Notes: a model not told the origin generated them from the sequence alone. 64,000 bases of DNA from Vampirovibrionales bacterium (GCA_029262635.1 JAJCZA010000002.1:186001-250000); one strand, 5' to 3'; positions 45,972 through 55,214 are shown, numbered from the stretch's first letter. Program-made: numbers and translations.

Positions 45972-47295
45972 TCGGGTAAAATCAGGATTTCAAGGGACGT
46001 TTCTTTTTTGGCTAATCATCGCTCTGGTGGTTTTGGCTGTGGTTGGTATGGTGGCCTATCAGTTCAGTCAGATGGGCGGTGGGCCGGATCCGTCGAAGTT
46101 TCCAAAAGCGGTGGATACCCTTGTTATTAATCCTCAGCCGGTGGATGTGACCTATGAAGCTCAGGGAACGGTGGAGGCCCGGAATCGAATTGATTTAAAT
46201 GTTGAAGTGGCAGGTGTTGTGTCGACGATTGAGGTCATCGAAGGTGCACCGGTTCGTCGAGGGCAGGTTTTGTTGCGTCTGAAAGCAGGCCGACAAAGTG
46301 CCCAACAGCAAGCCGCCATGGCAGGGCGAAATTCGGCCCTAGCGCTGGTTGAATCTCGAAAAGCGGAGATAGCCCAAGCAAAAGCGAACGTGGCGGCGGC
46401 GCAGGCGGCAGAAGAGTTGGCTGAGTCTGAATATCAACGCTATGACTCTCTGTATCGAGAACAGTTTGTTTCAGCACTGGAACGCGATCAGAAACGGCTA
46501 ACGTTTAAAACCGAAACCGCCCGACGAGAAGCGGCGGAGGATACGCTGGAACAAGCCCAAGCTCAGGAAAAGCAGGCGAGAGCACAGTTAGGCGAAGCGT
46601 CAGCCCAAGAGCGGTTTAATCAGGTGGCAGTGGGTGAATCCATTATTCGGGCACCGTTTGATGGCGTGGTGGGCGAAAAATATGTGGATTTGGGCGATTA
46701 CATTATCCCCGGCGAAAAAGTGTTGACGCTAGTAGATAACCATGAGCTGAATATAGCGTTTAAGGTACCGGAACGTTTGATAGGGCAGTTGAAAACGGGT
46801 CTGCCAATTCGGGCTTTCCACAATGAACAGGCGGTTCAGACTCAGCAAAAATCGTTGCAAGGAACCGTCTGGTTTATTTCACCTACGGTGGATTCGGATA
46901 CTCGGAGTGTGACGCTAAAAGCTCGTGTTCTTCAAGGTGATGATAATCTTAATAGCCGCCTTATTTTGCGGGATGGGCAATTTGCTCATGTGGCCCTAAC
47001 TCTTCTGACCAAGCCCGATGGGCTTCTTCTTCCTGAAGAGGCACTGGTGCCTCAGGGTGAAAAATTCTTTGTGTATTTGTCTCGGGATAAAAAAGCTGTT
47101 TTCCGGGAAGTTAAGCTGGGTGAGCGTCAGCCGGGTTGGGTAGAAATAACCGAGGGCCTAAAATCGGGCGATGAAGTGGTAACTTCTGGGCTCCAAAAGC
47201 TGTTTGAGGGAGCCATTCTTATTAAAAAAGAGGATGAGCCTGCTCCCGCAACCCATGGGCGACAACCGTCGGCCCGAGTCAATGATGGAGCCTAG
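45946..47295 (+). CDS. RND efflux periplasmic adaptor (HlyD/AcrA family)
   Basis: A membrane-fusion protein of 449 aa. One N-terminal membrane anchor (FLFWLIIALVVLAVVGMVAY) is followed by the split biotinyl-lipoyl halves (GTVEARNRIDLNVEVAGVVS and SIIRAPFDGVVGEKYVDLGD). A long alpha-hairpin rich in A, E, Q and R (about 115-215) lies between them. A barrel domain follows with VDSDTRSVTLKARV. It bridges the inner-membrane pump and the TolC partner. The ATG at 45946 lies within the end of the TolC gene; an ATG at 45964 (MTNRVK) is also possible. Eight bases separate it from the pump gene. Confidence 0.93.
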   Translation: METNHRMTNRVKSGFQGTFLFWLIIALVVLAVVGMVAYQFSQMGGGPDPSKFPKAVDTLVINPQPVDVTYEAQGTVEARNRIDLNVEVAGVVSTIEVIEGAPVRRGQVLLRLKAGRQSAQQQAAMAGRNSALALVESRKAEIAQAKANVAAAQAAEELAESEYQRYDSLYREQFVSALERDQKRLTFKTETARREAAEDTLEQAQAQEKQARAQLGEASAQERFNQVAVGESIIRAPFDGVVGEKYVDLGDYIIPGEKVLTLVDNHELNIAFKVPERLIGQLKTGLPIRAFHNEQAVQTQQKSLQGTVWFISPTVDSDTRSVTLKARVLQGDDNLNSRLILRDGQFAHVALTLLTKPDGLLLPEEALVPQGEKFFVYLSRDKKAVFREVKLGERQPGWVEITEGLKSGDEVVTSGLQKLFEGAILIKKEDEPAPATHGRQPSARVNDGA

Positions 47296-47303
47296 ATTGA
47301 TTC

Positions 47304-50300
47304 ATGTGGCTGTCTGATTTATCGATTCGTCGCCCGGTGTTATCCATTGTGATGGCTATCATTTTGGTCCTGTTTGGTGTGATGGGTTACTCTCGCCTAT
47401 CGGTACGGGAATATCCAGACATTGATCCACCCATTATTTCGGTTAGCACCATCTATGAAGGTGCCAGCCCTGAGGTGATTTCCTCCACCATTACCGAACC
47501 GCTGGAAGACGAGCTGACTAGTATTGAGGGTATAAAAACCCTTTCTTCCACGAGTGGTGAAGGCAATAGTTTGATTATTATTGAATTCGAGTTGTATCGG
47601 GACGTCAACATCGCGGCGCAAGATGTGCGAGATCGTGTGTTTCGGGCGAGAGGACGTCTGCCAGATAGTGTGGAAGAACCGGTGATTGTAAAACAGGATT
47701 CTGACGCCCGTCCCATTCTCTGGCTGGGCTTGGGAGGCGAAGGCTTTTCTCAGCTTCAACTGACGGATTATGCAGATCGCTATATTATTGATCAGCTTCA
47801 AGTTGTGCCAGGCGTTGGGAACGTTGTTATTGGCGGCTCTCGGGAGTATGCCATGCGGCTGTGGCTGGATCCGCTGAAAATGGCGGCGCGGCAGGTCACG
47901 GCGCTGGACGTGCGAGATGCCCTGTTTAACGAGAACATTGAGCTTCCTTCCGGTCGGGTAGAGGGTGATTATCGGGAATTTACCATTCGTACGCTGGGTG
48001 AGATGAAGGCACCTAAGGAGTTTAACCGGTTGATTGTCAAAACCGTTGACGGCACACCTGTGCGCCTTGAGGATATTGGTCGAGCCGAAGTGGGTGCCCG
48101 CTCAGATCGTTCTATGGTGCGAATGAATGGAAAACCGGCGGTGGGACTGGGGGTGGTTAAACAGTCCAAGGCCAATACGCTGGAAGTCGCTGAAGGGATT
48201 AATACGGTGGTCCAACGACTTCAGGCTAACCTGCCACCGGGAATGACTTTGGAGGTTGGGTATGATTCTTCCCGGTTTATCGATCAATCGATTAAAGAAG
48301 TAAAAGAATCCCTGCTGTTGGCTGTGGTGCTGGTGAGTGTGGTTATTTTTCTCTTTCTCGGCACGTTCCGAGCCGCGTTTATCCCGGTGGTGGCTATCCC
48401 GGTCTCGCTTATTGCCACGTTTTACCTGATGGATGTCATGCATTTTTCTATTAACACCCTCACGCTGCTGGCCATGACGCTGGCTATTGGGTTGGTGGTG
48501 GATGATGCGATTGTGGTACTGGAAAATATTACCCGGCATATTGAAAAAGGCATGGCGCCGATGGAAGCGGCTTTTAAAGGGATTCGGGAGGTGGCTTTCG
48601 CCGTTATTGCGACAACACTTGTTTTGGTGGCCATTTTTACTCCGTTGGCCTTTATGACAGGGGTGGTTGGGCGACTCTTTTCTGAATTTGCCCTGGCGTT
48701 GGCGGGAGCTGTTATTATTTCCACGTTTGTGGCGTTGAGCCTGTCACCCATGCTGTGTTCTCGGATTTTGTCCCGAAAGGTCGATGGAAAAATTGATGTA
48801 AAAGAGGGTGGCGCTCAAATCTCAACCGTTGTTTCAGCGGGTTGGAACAAATTGACTCGTTTGACCCATCTGTTTCGGAATCAGGTGGATGCCTTGCGGC
48901 AGGTGTACCTCCAATGGCTGGACTGGGCGATGGCCCATAAAATTCAAGTGACAAGCGGGTGTTTGGTGATGCTTCTGCTGACAGGTGTGTGTTATCAGTT
49001 TGTGGCTAAGGAGTTTTTACCGCAAGAGGATCGAGGGTTTCTGCTGACGGCGATTCGAGCCCCGGAAGGTGCGACGCTGGCGTATACGGATAAGGCGGTG
49101 CATCAGGCCGAGGCTGTATTTGCCAATCACCCGGATATCAAGCGCTACTTTTCAGTGATTGCTTTTAGCGGCAATGGGGTGGGTTCAGTGAATGAGGCGA
49201 TCATGTTTGTGACGTTGAAAGATATTGCTGATCGCCAGCACCATCAGTCGCAATCAGATATTTTGGCGGCGATTCAGCCAAAGATGTTTAACATTGCTGA
49301 AGCACAGGTCTTCCCGTTTTCGCCGCCTTCGGGCCCGGCGGGAGCGTTTAACGATCCCATTCAACTGGTGGTCAAAGGGTTTAATGTTCCTCAACTGGCT
49401 GAGGTGTCGGATAAAATTGTGGCACGACTACAGGCTATGTCCGGGGCGGGCGGGCTATTTAATATTCAAAGTAATTTGAAACTTAATAAGCCGCAAGTGG
49501 AGTTGATGATTGATCGTGGGCGAGCTTCGGTGTTGGGCGTTTCGGTCCGGGATGTGTCGAGTACCCTTCAAATTTTGATGGGTGGGCTGGATTTATCCAC
49601 GTTCCAACTGAATAATAAGCGATACGATGTGGTGGCTCAACTGGCGCCGGAGTATCGTAAGGTGCCGGAAAAAATTGAGCAGATTTCCGTAGAGTCCGCT
49701 TCTGGCCAATTGGTGCCGCTGGCTAATTTTACCCACTATCAAGAATCCGTAGCCCCCAAAAGTATTAACCACTATAATCGCCTGAAAGCCGTAACCATTA
49801 CCTCTGGCACGTGGAAATCGTTGGGGGATATGCTGACGAAAATCCAGACCATTACGGAGGAGGAATTGCCGTCGGACATGATGTTTGAGTGGGCGGGCGA
49901 AAGCCGGGAATTCTTTAGCGCTCAGTCTGTGACAACAATTGCGTTTCTGCTGGCCATGCTGGTGGTGTTCCTTGTTTTGTCGGCCCAGTTTGAGAGTTTT
50001 GTCCACCCCCTAGTGGTGATGCTGACGGTACCTTTGGCTATTTGTGGCGGGTTTATTACGATTTTTATGGCCGGAACGTCGTTAAATGTGTATAGTCAGA
50101 TTGGTATGATTCTGCTGATTGGGCTGGTTACCAAAAACGGGATTCTTATTGTGGAATATGCCAATAGCATCCGTCAGGAAAACCCAAGTTATTCAACCCA
50201 AGAAGCGGTGATGGAGGCGTGCGCTATCCGTTTTCGACCCATTCTTATGACGGCGGTGTCTACAATTTTTAGTGCTTTTCCCTTGGTGATGGGACTGGGC

Positions 50301-50432
50301 GCCGGGGCGCAAAGTCGTCAGTCGTTAGGCTTAACGGTTATTGGCGGTATGATGTTTGCTACCCTGCTCAGTCTATTTGTGATTCCCATTGCGTATGAAA
50401 AAATCAACCGGCGGATGAAGCCGACGGTCTGA
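47304..50432 (+). CDS. RND multidrug efflux transporter permease (HAE-1 type)
   Basis: Inner-membrane proton-driven pump of 1042 aa, standard for AcrB/MexB relatives. It begins LSIRRPVLSIVMAIILVLFG with the first helix. Porter-domain motifs such as EGASPEVISSTITEPLE and VQVVPGVGNV-like sequence follow. The proton-relay aspartate pair is in IGLVVDDAIVVLENI (about 405-407). The second half repeats the twelve-helix pattern and includes GLVTKNGILIVEYAN. The substrate cannot be deduced; the HAE-1 wording argues against a metal (CusA) pump. It is the last gene of a tolC-hlyD-acrB operon. Confidence 0.95.
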   Translation: MWLSDLSIRRPVLSIVMAIILVLFGVMGYSRLSVREYPDIDPPIISVSTIYEGASPEVISSTITEPLEDELTSIEGIKTLSSTSGEGNSLIIIEFELYRDVNIAAQDVRDRVFRARGRLPDSVEEPVIVKQDSDARPILWLGLGGEGFSQLQLTDYADRYIIDQLQVVPGVGNVVIGGSREYAMRLWLDPLKMAARQVTALDVRDALFNENIELPSGRVEGDYREFTIRTLGEMKAPKEFNRLIVKTVDGTPVRLEDIGRAEVGARSDRSMVRMNGKPAVGLGVVKQSKANTLEVAEGINTVVQRLQANLPPGMTLEVGYDSSRFIDQSIKEVKESLLLAVVLVSVVIFLFLGTFRAAFIPVVAIPVSLIATFYLMDVMHFSINTLTLLAMTLAIGLVVDDAIVVLENITRHIEKGMAPMEAAFKGIREVAFAVIATTLVLVAIFTPLAFMTGVVGRLFSEFALALAGAVIISTFVALSLSPMLCSRILSRKVDGKIDVKEGGAQISTVVSAGWNKLTRLTHLFRNQVDALRQVYLQWLDWAMAHKIQVTSGCLVMLLLTGVCYQFVAKEFLPQEDRGFLLTAIRAPEGATLAYTDKAVHQAEAVFANHPDIKRYFSVIAFSGNGVGSVNEAIMFVTLKDIADRQHHQSQSDILAAIQPKMFNIAEAQVFPFSPPSGPAGAFNDPIQLVVKGFNVPQLAEVSDKIVARLQAMSGAGGLFNIQSNLKLNKPQVELMIDRGRASVLGVSVRDVSSTLQILMGGLDLSTFQLNNKRYDVVAQLAPEYRKVPEKIEQISVESASGQLVPLANFTHYQESVAPKSINHYNRLKAVTITSGTWKSLGDMLTKIQTITEEELPSDMMFEWAGESREFFSAQSVTTIAFLLAMLVVFLVLSAQFESFVHPLVVMLTVPLAICGGFITIFMAGTSLNVYSQIGMILLIGLVTKNGILIVEYANSIRQENPSYSTQEAVMEACAIRFRPILMTAVSTIFSAFPLVMGLGAGAQSRQSLGLTVIGGMMFATLLSLFVIPIAYEKINRRMKPTV

Positions 50433-50538
50433 CCCCTTCATCTTTTCGGCTTGCGGTCGTTCGGCTTTATGGTATGCTCCCCTCAACAACGTTTTAACGG
50501 TCGCATTATTCCCAAGCATCAATCATAAGGAAGCCATT

Positions 50539-50904
50539 ATGTCAGAGAACGGACACATGACCCAAATGACCATCGACGTCATTGAAACCACCGATGAGAA
50601 CGGGCAGGTTCATATTTTTGAGAAAGTGGAAGAATATGAATGGAATGATCAGCGTTATGCCCTGTTGATTTATCAAGGGGACGATGAAGAAGAGTCCGAT
50701 GAAGATACGGATTACGACGAGGAAATCGTGGTCATGCGGATTGTTAAAGATGATGATGTTGAAGTGTTTGAAGCCATTGACGACGAAGACGAGTTTCAAG
50801 GCGTGGTCAAAATGATTGAAGCGTCAGGCTTTTCCAACCAACCTGATTTTGATTTTGAATTGATGACCGAAGACGATGAATCCGACAAGTCGGATGACAA
50901 ATAG
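50539..50904 (+). CDS. DUF1292-family acidic protein
   Basis: A small, highly acidic cytoplasmic protein of 121 aa. The pattern ENGQVHIFEKVEEYEWNDQR, then YALLIYQGDDE, then VVMRIVKDDDVEVFEAIDDE matches DUF1292, a family of unknown function (YrzB-like). AAGGAAG lies just before the ATG. It stands alone between the RND operon and sucC and is followed by a strong terminator. Confidence 0.8.
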   Translation: MSENGHMTQMTIDVIETTDENGQVHIFEKVEEYEWNDQRYALLIYQGDDEEESDEDTDYDEEIVVMRIVKDDDVEVFEAIDDEDEFQGVVKMIEASGFSNQPDFDFELMTEDDESDKSDDK

Positions 50905-50927
50905 ATCAAAAGAAATAAAGAGAAAAA

Positions 50928-50974
50928 ATGACACCGGTCATCCACTTCTGGTGTCATAATCATTTGATTTTTTT
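50928..50974 (+). terminator. Rho-independent terminator after the DUF1292 gene
   Basis: ATGACACCGG (50928-50937) pairs with CTGGTGTCAT (50948-50957) in a ten-base stem with a single G-T pair and a ten-base loop. A run of seven T follows within 17 bases. It separates the upstream gene from sucC. Confidence 0.75.
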
Positions 50975-51073
50975 GTTAGACTAGCATTAGATCATCTTGG
51001 GGTAACGTTGATTGCTTCACTTTCCTTTGAGATTTGAGAGTCTATTTTAGAAAGAAAAAGGGCCTTTAAACCA

Positions 51074-52246
51074 ATGAAAATTCATGAATACCAAGCCAAG
51101 GAACTGTTCCGGAACTATGCGATTCCGGTTCCCGGAAGTCAGATTGCGTTTACCGCGGATGAAGCGGTTAAAGCGGCTGAAGATCTGAAGGGCCCGAAGT
51201 ATGTGGTTAAGGCCCAAATCCATGCCGGGGGCCGAGGCAAAGGCGGTGGCGTGAAAGTCGTAGATTCATTGGATGGTGTTCGCGAAGCGGCTGGACAGAT
51301 TTTGGGTATGCAGTTGGTGACCCATCAAACGGGCCCGGAAGGTAAAAAGGTGAAGTCCGTTTTGATCGAAGAAGCGTCTAACATTGCTTCTGAGAAATAT
51401 CTGAGCATTATTCTGGACCGAGCCACCGCTGACATGGTGATTATGGTGAGTCCGGACGGAGGCATGGATATTGAAGAGGTCGCGGAAAAAACACCGGAAC
51501 GCCTTTTAAAAGTTCATGTGCATCCAACCGTAGGGATTCAGCCCTTTCAAATTCGAAAAGTTGTTAAATTCCTCGGTATCCCTAAAGAAGGGATGAAAGA
51601 AGCGGGAAAACTCATCGCTAACCTTTATAAGCTCAATATGGAACTCGATTGCTCCATGGTGGAAATTAACCCACTGGTTGTTACAGCCGAAAATCGAGTC
51701 TTTGCGCTTGATGGCAAAATTAATTTTGATTCCAACGCCCTCTATCGTCACAAAGATATTCTTGCTTTCCGAGACACGGACGAAGAGGATCCGCTGGAGT
51801 TAGAGGCCTCTAAATATGACCTGAACTACATTAAGCTTGATGGTAATGTGGGCTGTCTCGTCAACGGCGCGGGCCTTGCCATGGGCACCATGGATATTAT
51901 CAAATTCTACGGTGCGGAACCGGCGAACTTCCTTGATGTCGGTGGCGGTGCGGACGCTGAGTCCATCGAAAACGCATTTCGTATTTTGCTTTCAGATAAA
52001 AACGTTGAGGCGGTTTTGATTAACATCTTTGGCGGCATCCTCCGTTGCGATTTGCTTGCTGAAGGCGTGGTGGCGGCCGCGAAAAAACTTGACATGAAAA
52101 TCCCCTTGGTTATCCGCATGAAAGGAACCAACGTGGAAAAAGGCAAAGAAATCCTAGCCGGTTCCGACCTGGAATTCGCTGTCGCCGAAACCATGAAAGA
52201 AGCCGCCGAAAAAGTAGCCAACCTCGTCAAACAACCGGTGGCGTAA
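51074..52246 (+). CDS. sucC: succinate-CoA ligase (ADP-forming) subunit beta
   Basis: The beta subunit carries the nucleotide-binding ATP-grasp domain of succinyl-CoA synthetase, a citric-acid-cycle step. Readable features are MKIHEYQAKELF, the VVKAQIHAGGRGKGGGVK nucleotide loop, ELDCSMVEINPLVV and the C-terminal CoA-ligase half with FLDVGGGADAE and INIFGGILRCD. 390 aa is standard. AAAGGG lies about twelve bases before the ATG. sucD normally follows within a few bases; here it starts 1.36 kb downstream, after an insertion. Confidence 0.96.
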   Translation: MKIHEYQAKELFRNYAIPVPGSQIAFTADEAVKAAEDLKGPKYVVKAQIHAGGRGKGGGVKVVDSLDGVREAAGQILGMQLVTHQTGPEGKKVKSVLIEEASNIASEKYLSIILDRATADMVIMVSPDGGMDIEEVAEKTPERLLKVHVHPTVGIQPFQIRKVVKFLGIPKEGMKEAGKLIANLYKLNMELDCSMVEINPLVVTAENRVFALDGKINFDSNALYRHKDILAFRDTDEEDPLELEASKYDLNYIKLDGNVGCLVNGAGLAMGTMDIIKFYGAEPANFLDVGGGADAESIENAFRILLSDKNVEAVLINIFGGILRCDLLAEGVVAAAKKLDMKIPLVIRMKGTNVEKGKEILAGSDLEFAVAETMKEAAEKVANLVKQPVA

Positions 52247-52269
52247 ACGGCTCTTCTTACGCAACTCCT

Positions 52270-52296
52270 GTCATTCCCGCGAAGGCGGGAATCCAG
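52270..52296. repeat. left copy of 27-base inverted repeat (dRS3-like palindrome)
   Basis: The sequence contains ATTCCC, eight bases, GGGAAT, itself a palindrome. The copy at 52631-52657 is its reverse complement with one mismatch over 27 bases. The form ATTCCC-N8-GGGAAT is the same as that of the Neisseria dRS3 repeat; homology is not implied. It lies 24 bases after the sucC stop and 26 bases before the GIY-YIG ATG. Confidence 0.85.
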
Positions 52297-52321
52297 AGTT
52301 CAAAAGCTATAGAGACCCTCA

Positions 52322-52690
52322 ATGAAGCAAACCCAAGAATATTACTGCTACATCATGGCCAGTCAACAAAATGGCACGCTTTATGTTGGGGTCACTTCGG
52401 ATTTAATACGCCGAACTTATGAACATAAGTCAAAAGCAGTTGATGGATTCACAAAAAAATATAATGCCAATCAGCTCGTTTGGTATGAAGCTCATTCAGA
52501 TATTGAAACGGCAATTTTAAGAGAAAAACGAATTAAAAAATGGGAACGAGCTTGGAAATTGAAATTAATTGAAGATTTTAACCCAAGCTGGAATGATTTA
52601 TATTTTGAGTTAATTAGTGACTCAACAGGGCTGGATTCCCGCTTTCGCGGGAATGACCAAGAGGAGCTAACTATAAATGCAATGTACTAA
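52322..52690 (+). CDS. GIY-YIG nuclease-like protein within repeat-flanked insertion
   Basis: A 122-aa protein consisting of one GIY-YIG domain of the UvrC-N-like type. YYCYIMASQ provides the YI of the first motif and TLYVGVTSDLIRRTYEHKS the YVG motif and catalytic arginine. ILREKRIKKWERAWKLKLIE holds the conserved glutamate/lysine helix. The last 25 residues (from about GLDSRFRGND) are read through the right inverted repeat, so the gene end lies inside the repeat. Such single-domain proteins often occur near repeats and have uncertain function. It overlaps the next gene by 14 bases. Confidence 0.88.
   Translation: MKQTQEYYCYIMASQQNGTLYVGVTSDLIRRTYEHKSKAVDGFTKKYNANQLVWYEAHSDIETAILREKRIKKWERAWKLKLIEDFNPSWNDLYFELISDSTGLDSRFRGNDQEELTINAMY
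52631..52657. repeat. right copy of 27-base inverted repeat (dRS3-like palindrome)
   Basis: Reverse complement of the repeat at 52270-52296 with one mismatch, again with an internal ATTCCC-N8-GGGAAT palindrome. It forms the last part of the GIY-YIG coding sequence. GGAG just after it, at about 52662-52665, serves as ribosome site for the next gene. Confidence 0.85.
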
Positions 52691-53594
52691 AGATACAGAT
52701 TATAATTGTGATGAATATGATCTTATTCTAAAAAATTACAGAAAGCTGTTTGCAAATGATAAAGGCCTATTAAAAGAGATTAGCCAATGTAATCAATGTA
52801 TGCAATCAGACAAACATGGCTTGCTCAATAACCTCGTTAATGACCCTTTTTTTGAACCACAAAGAACATACGAAAAGCTAAAGAAACTTAAGCCTGATGG
52901 ATTCGAGGGCATGGAAGATTTTCAAAACTATACCGAAACTGATTACCCTCGTTCACTAGAATTTAGTAAAAAATTACGAAAAGAAATGGGCGGTCTTTCA
53001 ATAGGTCTAAATCCTTGGCTCGATTGGAGCTTACTTCAGTTTGGAGAGGGTTACGACCCCGAAAAACATCCTTGTAAATTAATGATTATTGGTAAAGATT
53101 GGTATCCTTTATCTCAAGCAGCAGAACCACCTCTCTATCGAGCAAAATTTAACTACTGTAATTTTTTCGAAGCTTTAGACGAAGATAAGTCGACAAAAAA
53201 CACTATTAAAGAAAACCATATTCTTTTCACCAATGCTGCACTTTGCCACAGAAATGGTAAAGAAGTAAGTGGCTCAAGTAATTTTAAACAGAAGTATATT
53301 AAAAACTGTCGAGATAGGAACTATATTGTTCGTCTTATTAAAGTTTTTAAACCCCAAAAAATTATTACTTGGGGAACTTGGGTAGCTAAAAAATCTTGGA
53401 CACTAGGTGATTTCTCTTCACTAGAGAAAAGAGCATATGACTTCAAAGATTTGATGAAGGAAGCTATTGATACAGAAGCAAAAATTACAATAGAAGGTAA
53501 AGAAATTCCTTGGCTTCCTTTGTATCACCCATCAATGGGTACATATTGGTCTGAAAATGATTGTGATAATTTATCAGGTTTTTTGAAAAGATAA
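52677..53594 (+). CDS. uracil-DNA glycosylase-like protein, probably acquired
   Basis: 305 aa. The C-terminal two-thirds fit the uracil-DNA glycosylase fold: LMIIGKDWYPLS in place of the first catalytic loop, HILFTNAALCHRNGK for the second strand, KNC and FKPQKIITWGTWVA, and a closing LPLYHPSMGTYW with the HPS motif. The N-terminal part has four cysteines in a spacing (YNCDEYD; SQCNQCMQ) that could bind a metal. Codon use is visibly AT-rich compared with sucC and sucD on either side, so transfer is likely. The start has GGAG about ten bases upstream. Activity on uracil or another damaged base is not decided. Confidence 0.6.
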   Translation: MQCTKDTDYNCDEYDLILKNYRKLFANDKGLLKEISQCNQCMQSDKHGLLNNLVNDPFFEPQRTYEKLKKLKPDGFEGMEDFQNYTETDYPRSLEFSKKLRKEMGGLSIGLNPWLDWSLLQFGEGYDPEKHPCKLMIIGKDWYPLSQAAEPPLYRAKFNYCNFFEALDEDKSTKNTIKENHILFTNAALCHRNGKEVSGSSNFKQKYIKNCRDRNYIVRLIKVFKPQKIITWGTWVAKKSWTLGDFSSLEKRAYDFKDLMKEAIDTEAKITIEGKEIPWLPLYHPSMGTYWSENDCDNLSGFLKR

Positions 53595-53605
53595 GGAACT
53601 AAATT

Positions 53606-54490
53606 ATGGCCGTATTGGTTGATCAGAATACAAAATTGATTGTTCAGGGGATTACTGGGAACGAAGGGACGTTTCATGCGACGGGTTGTCTGGAATATGG
53701 CACGCAGGTTGTGGGGGGCGTCACACCGGGTAAAGGCGGAACCACGGTTGATATTGCCGGGAAGCCATTGCCCGTGTTTGACTCCGTTGCCGAAGCGGTT
53801 GAAAAAACCGGCGCCAATGCCACGGTAATTTTTGTTCCCCCGCCTTTTGCGGCGGACGCCATCATGGAAGCGGCGGATGCGGAGGTTCCCCTGGTGATTT
53901 GCATCACCGAAGGGGTTCCCACCTACGATATGGTCAAGGTCAACGAATTTCTAAAATCCAAGCCCAATGTTCGCCTCGTCGGGCCAAATTGCCCCGGCGT
54001 GATTTCTCCGGACTTGGCTAAAATTGGTATTATGCCCGGAAAAATCCATAAAAAAGGCCCCATTGGTGTGGTTTCTCGTTCAGGTACGTTAACCTACGAA
54101 GCCGTGGATCAACTGACGCAATTGGGCATTGGGCAATCCACGTGCATTGGGATTGGTGGCGATCCGGTGAATGGTACGAATTTTATCGATTGCCTTAAAA
54201 TGTTTCAGGCTGACCCGGAAACCAAGGGTATTGTTATGATTGGTGAAATCGGTGGAAGTGCTGAGGAAGAAGCCGCCGCCTTTGCCAAAGCTAACGTGAC
54301 CAAACCCATCGTTTGTTTTATCGCAGGCCAAACGGCCCCTCCCGGAAAGCGGATGGGACACGCCGGTGCCATTATTTCTGGTGGAAAAGGGACGGCCGCT
54401 GAAAAGATGGCTGTTCTTGAAGCTGCTGGCATTACCGTGGTTAAAAGCCCGGCGGTCATTGGCGAAACCATGGCCAAAGCCATGGCGTAA
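53606..54490 (+). CDS. sucD: succinate-CoA ligase (ADP-forming) subunit alpha
   Basis: The alpha subunit binds CoA and carries the phospho-histidine. The CoA-binding Rossmann domain starts [30 protein letters not shown] and [18 protein letters not shown] follow. The active histidine is in [17 protein letters not shown]. 294 aa is standard. It has its own ribosome site (AAGGAA six to seven bases upstream). It is now separated from sucC by the repeat-flanked GIY-YIG gene and the UDG-like gene, and is followed by a terminator. Confidence 0.96.
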   Translation: MAVLVDQNTKLIVQGITGNEGTFHATGCLEYGTQVVGGVTPGKGGTTVDIAGKPLPVFDSVAEAVEKTGANATVIFVPPPFAADAIMEAADAEVPLVICITEGVPTYDMVKVNEFLKSKPNVRLVGPNCPGVISPDLAKIGIMPGKIHKKGPIGVVSRSGTLTYEAVDQLTQLGIGQSTCIGIGGDPVNGTNFIDCLKMFQADPETKGIVMIGEIGGSAEEEAAAFAKANVTKPIVCFIAGQTAPPGKRMGHAGAIISGGKGTAAEKMAVLEAAGITVVKSPAVIGETMAKAMA

Positions 54491-54517
54491 GTCTGCAATC
54501 TGTTTCTAATCTTTCGC

Positions 54518-54552
54518 CCGCCTCACACTTTTTGTTAGGCGGTCGATTTTTT
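54518..54552 (+). terminator. Rho-independent terminator after sucD
   Basis: CCGCCT (54518-54523) pairs with AGGCGG (54537-54542) around a 13-base loop, followed four bases later by six T. It lies 28 bases after the sucD stop. Confidence 0.6.
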
Positions 54553-54702
54553 AAAAAGCCTTAGATAGCTCAAGGTTGGTTGAGAGAGTGTGTTTGAGGC
54601 TGGTTACTCCAAGTCGGCACTTGTAAAACAAAAGTCATTGCCTTAGACTTCTTAGTACTTGAAGATAACAAATAATACGTGATTATTGATAAGGAGATTA
54701 TT

Positions 54703-55146
54703 ATGAACAAAGCGTTTTCTACCCTAACCTCTGTCATCATTACGAAAAGTAGTGCGCAAAAAACCATTGATTCCTATCAAAAGGCGATTGGTGCCGATGT
54801 TTGTGGCGTTATGAACTGTCCTCAAACAGGAAAAGTAATGCATGCCTGCTTGAAACTAGGCGAATCCACTCTCTTTATTTACGATGAAATGCCTGAAATG
54901 GGAATGTCGGCCACAGGACGACAAGAGTTTTATTTATATGTTGATAATGTGGATAGTGCATTCGATAAAGCAAAAAATGCCGGCTGGCAACCGACTGAAA
55001 CGCCTGCCGATATGTTCTGGGGTGATCGTGTTGGTGCTGTTCAAGATGAAAATGGCAACACATGGAAACTGGCTCAAAAAGTTCGAGACGTTTCCCCAGA
55101 GGAAATGCAGGAAATCATGAAAAAAATGGCTACCGCCGCCGTCTAA
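54703..55146 (+). CDS. VOC (glyoxalase/PhnB-like) family protein
   Basis: A 147-aa protein of the vicinal-oxygen-chelate fold, PhnB-like subgroup. The first half has IITKSSAQKTIDSYQKAIGA and LKLGESTLFIYDEMPE. The second has QEFYLYVDNVDSAFDKAKNA and WGDRVGAVQDENGNTWKLAQ, the last being the usual PhnB closing motif. The substrate is unknown. The ATG was chosen because AAGGAG lies six bases upstream; an open frame extends eight codons further. It is monocistronic between terminators. Confidence 0.85.
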   Translation: MNKAFSTLTSVIITKSSAQKTIDSYQKAIGADVCGVMNCPQTGKVMHACLKLGESTLFIYDEMPEMGMSATGRQEFYLYVDNVDSAFDKAKNAGWQPTETPADMFWGDRVGAVQDENGNTWKLAQKVRDVSPEEMQEIMKKMATAAV

Positions 55147-55214
55147 AAAACAACAAAAATAATCCTTTTGGCTCGGCCTGATTTTTATAACTAAAATTGG
55201 GTCGGGCTAAAATT

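Noticed and set aside
52322-52690. The GIY-YIG gene as a homing endonuclease of an intron or intein
   Set aside because: No flanking intron structure or split host gene is present; sucC and sucD are both intact and the protein is a single short domain.
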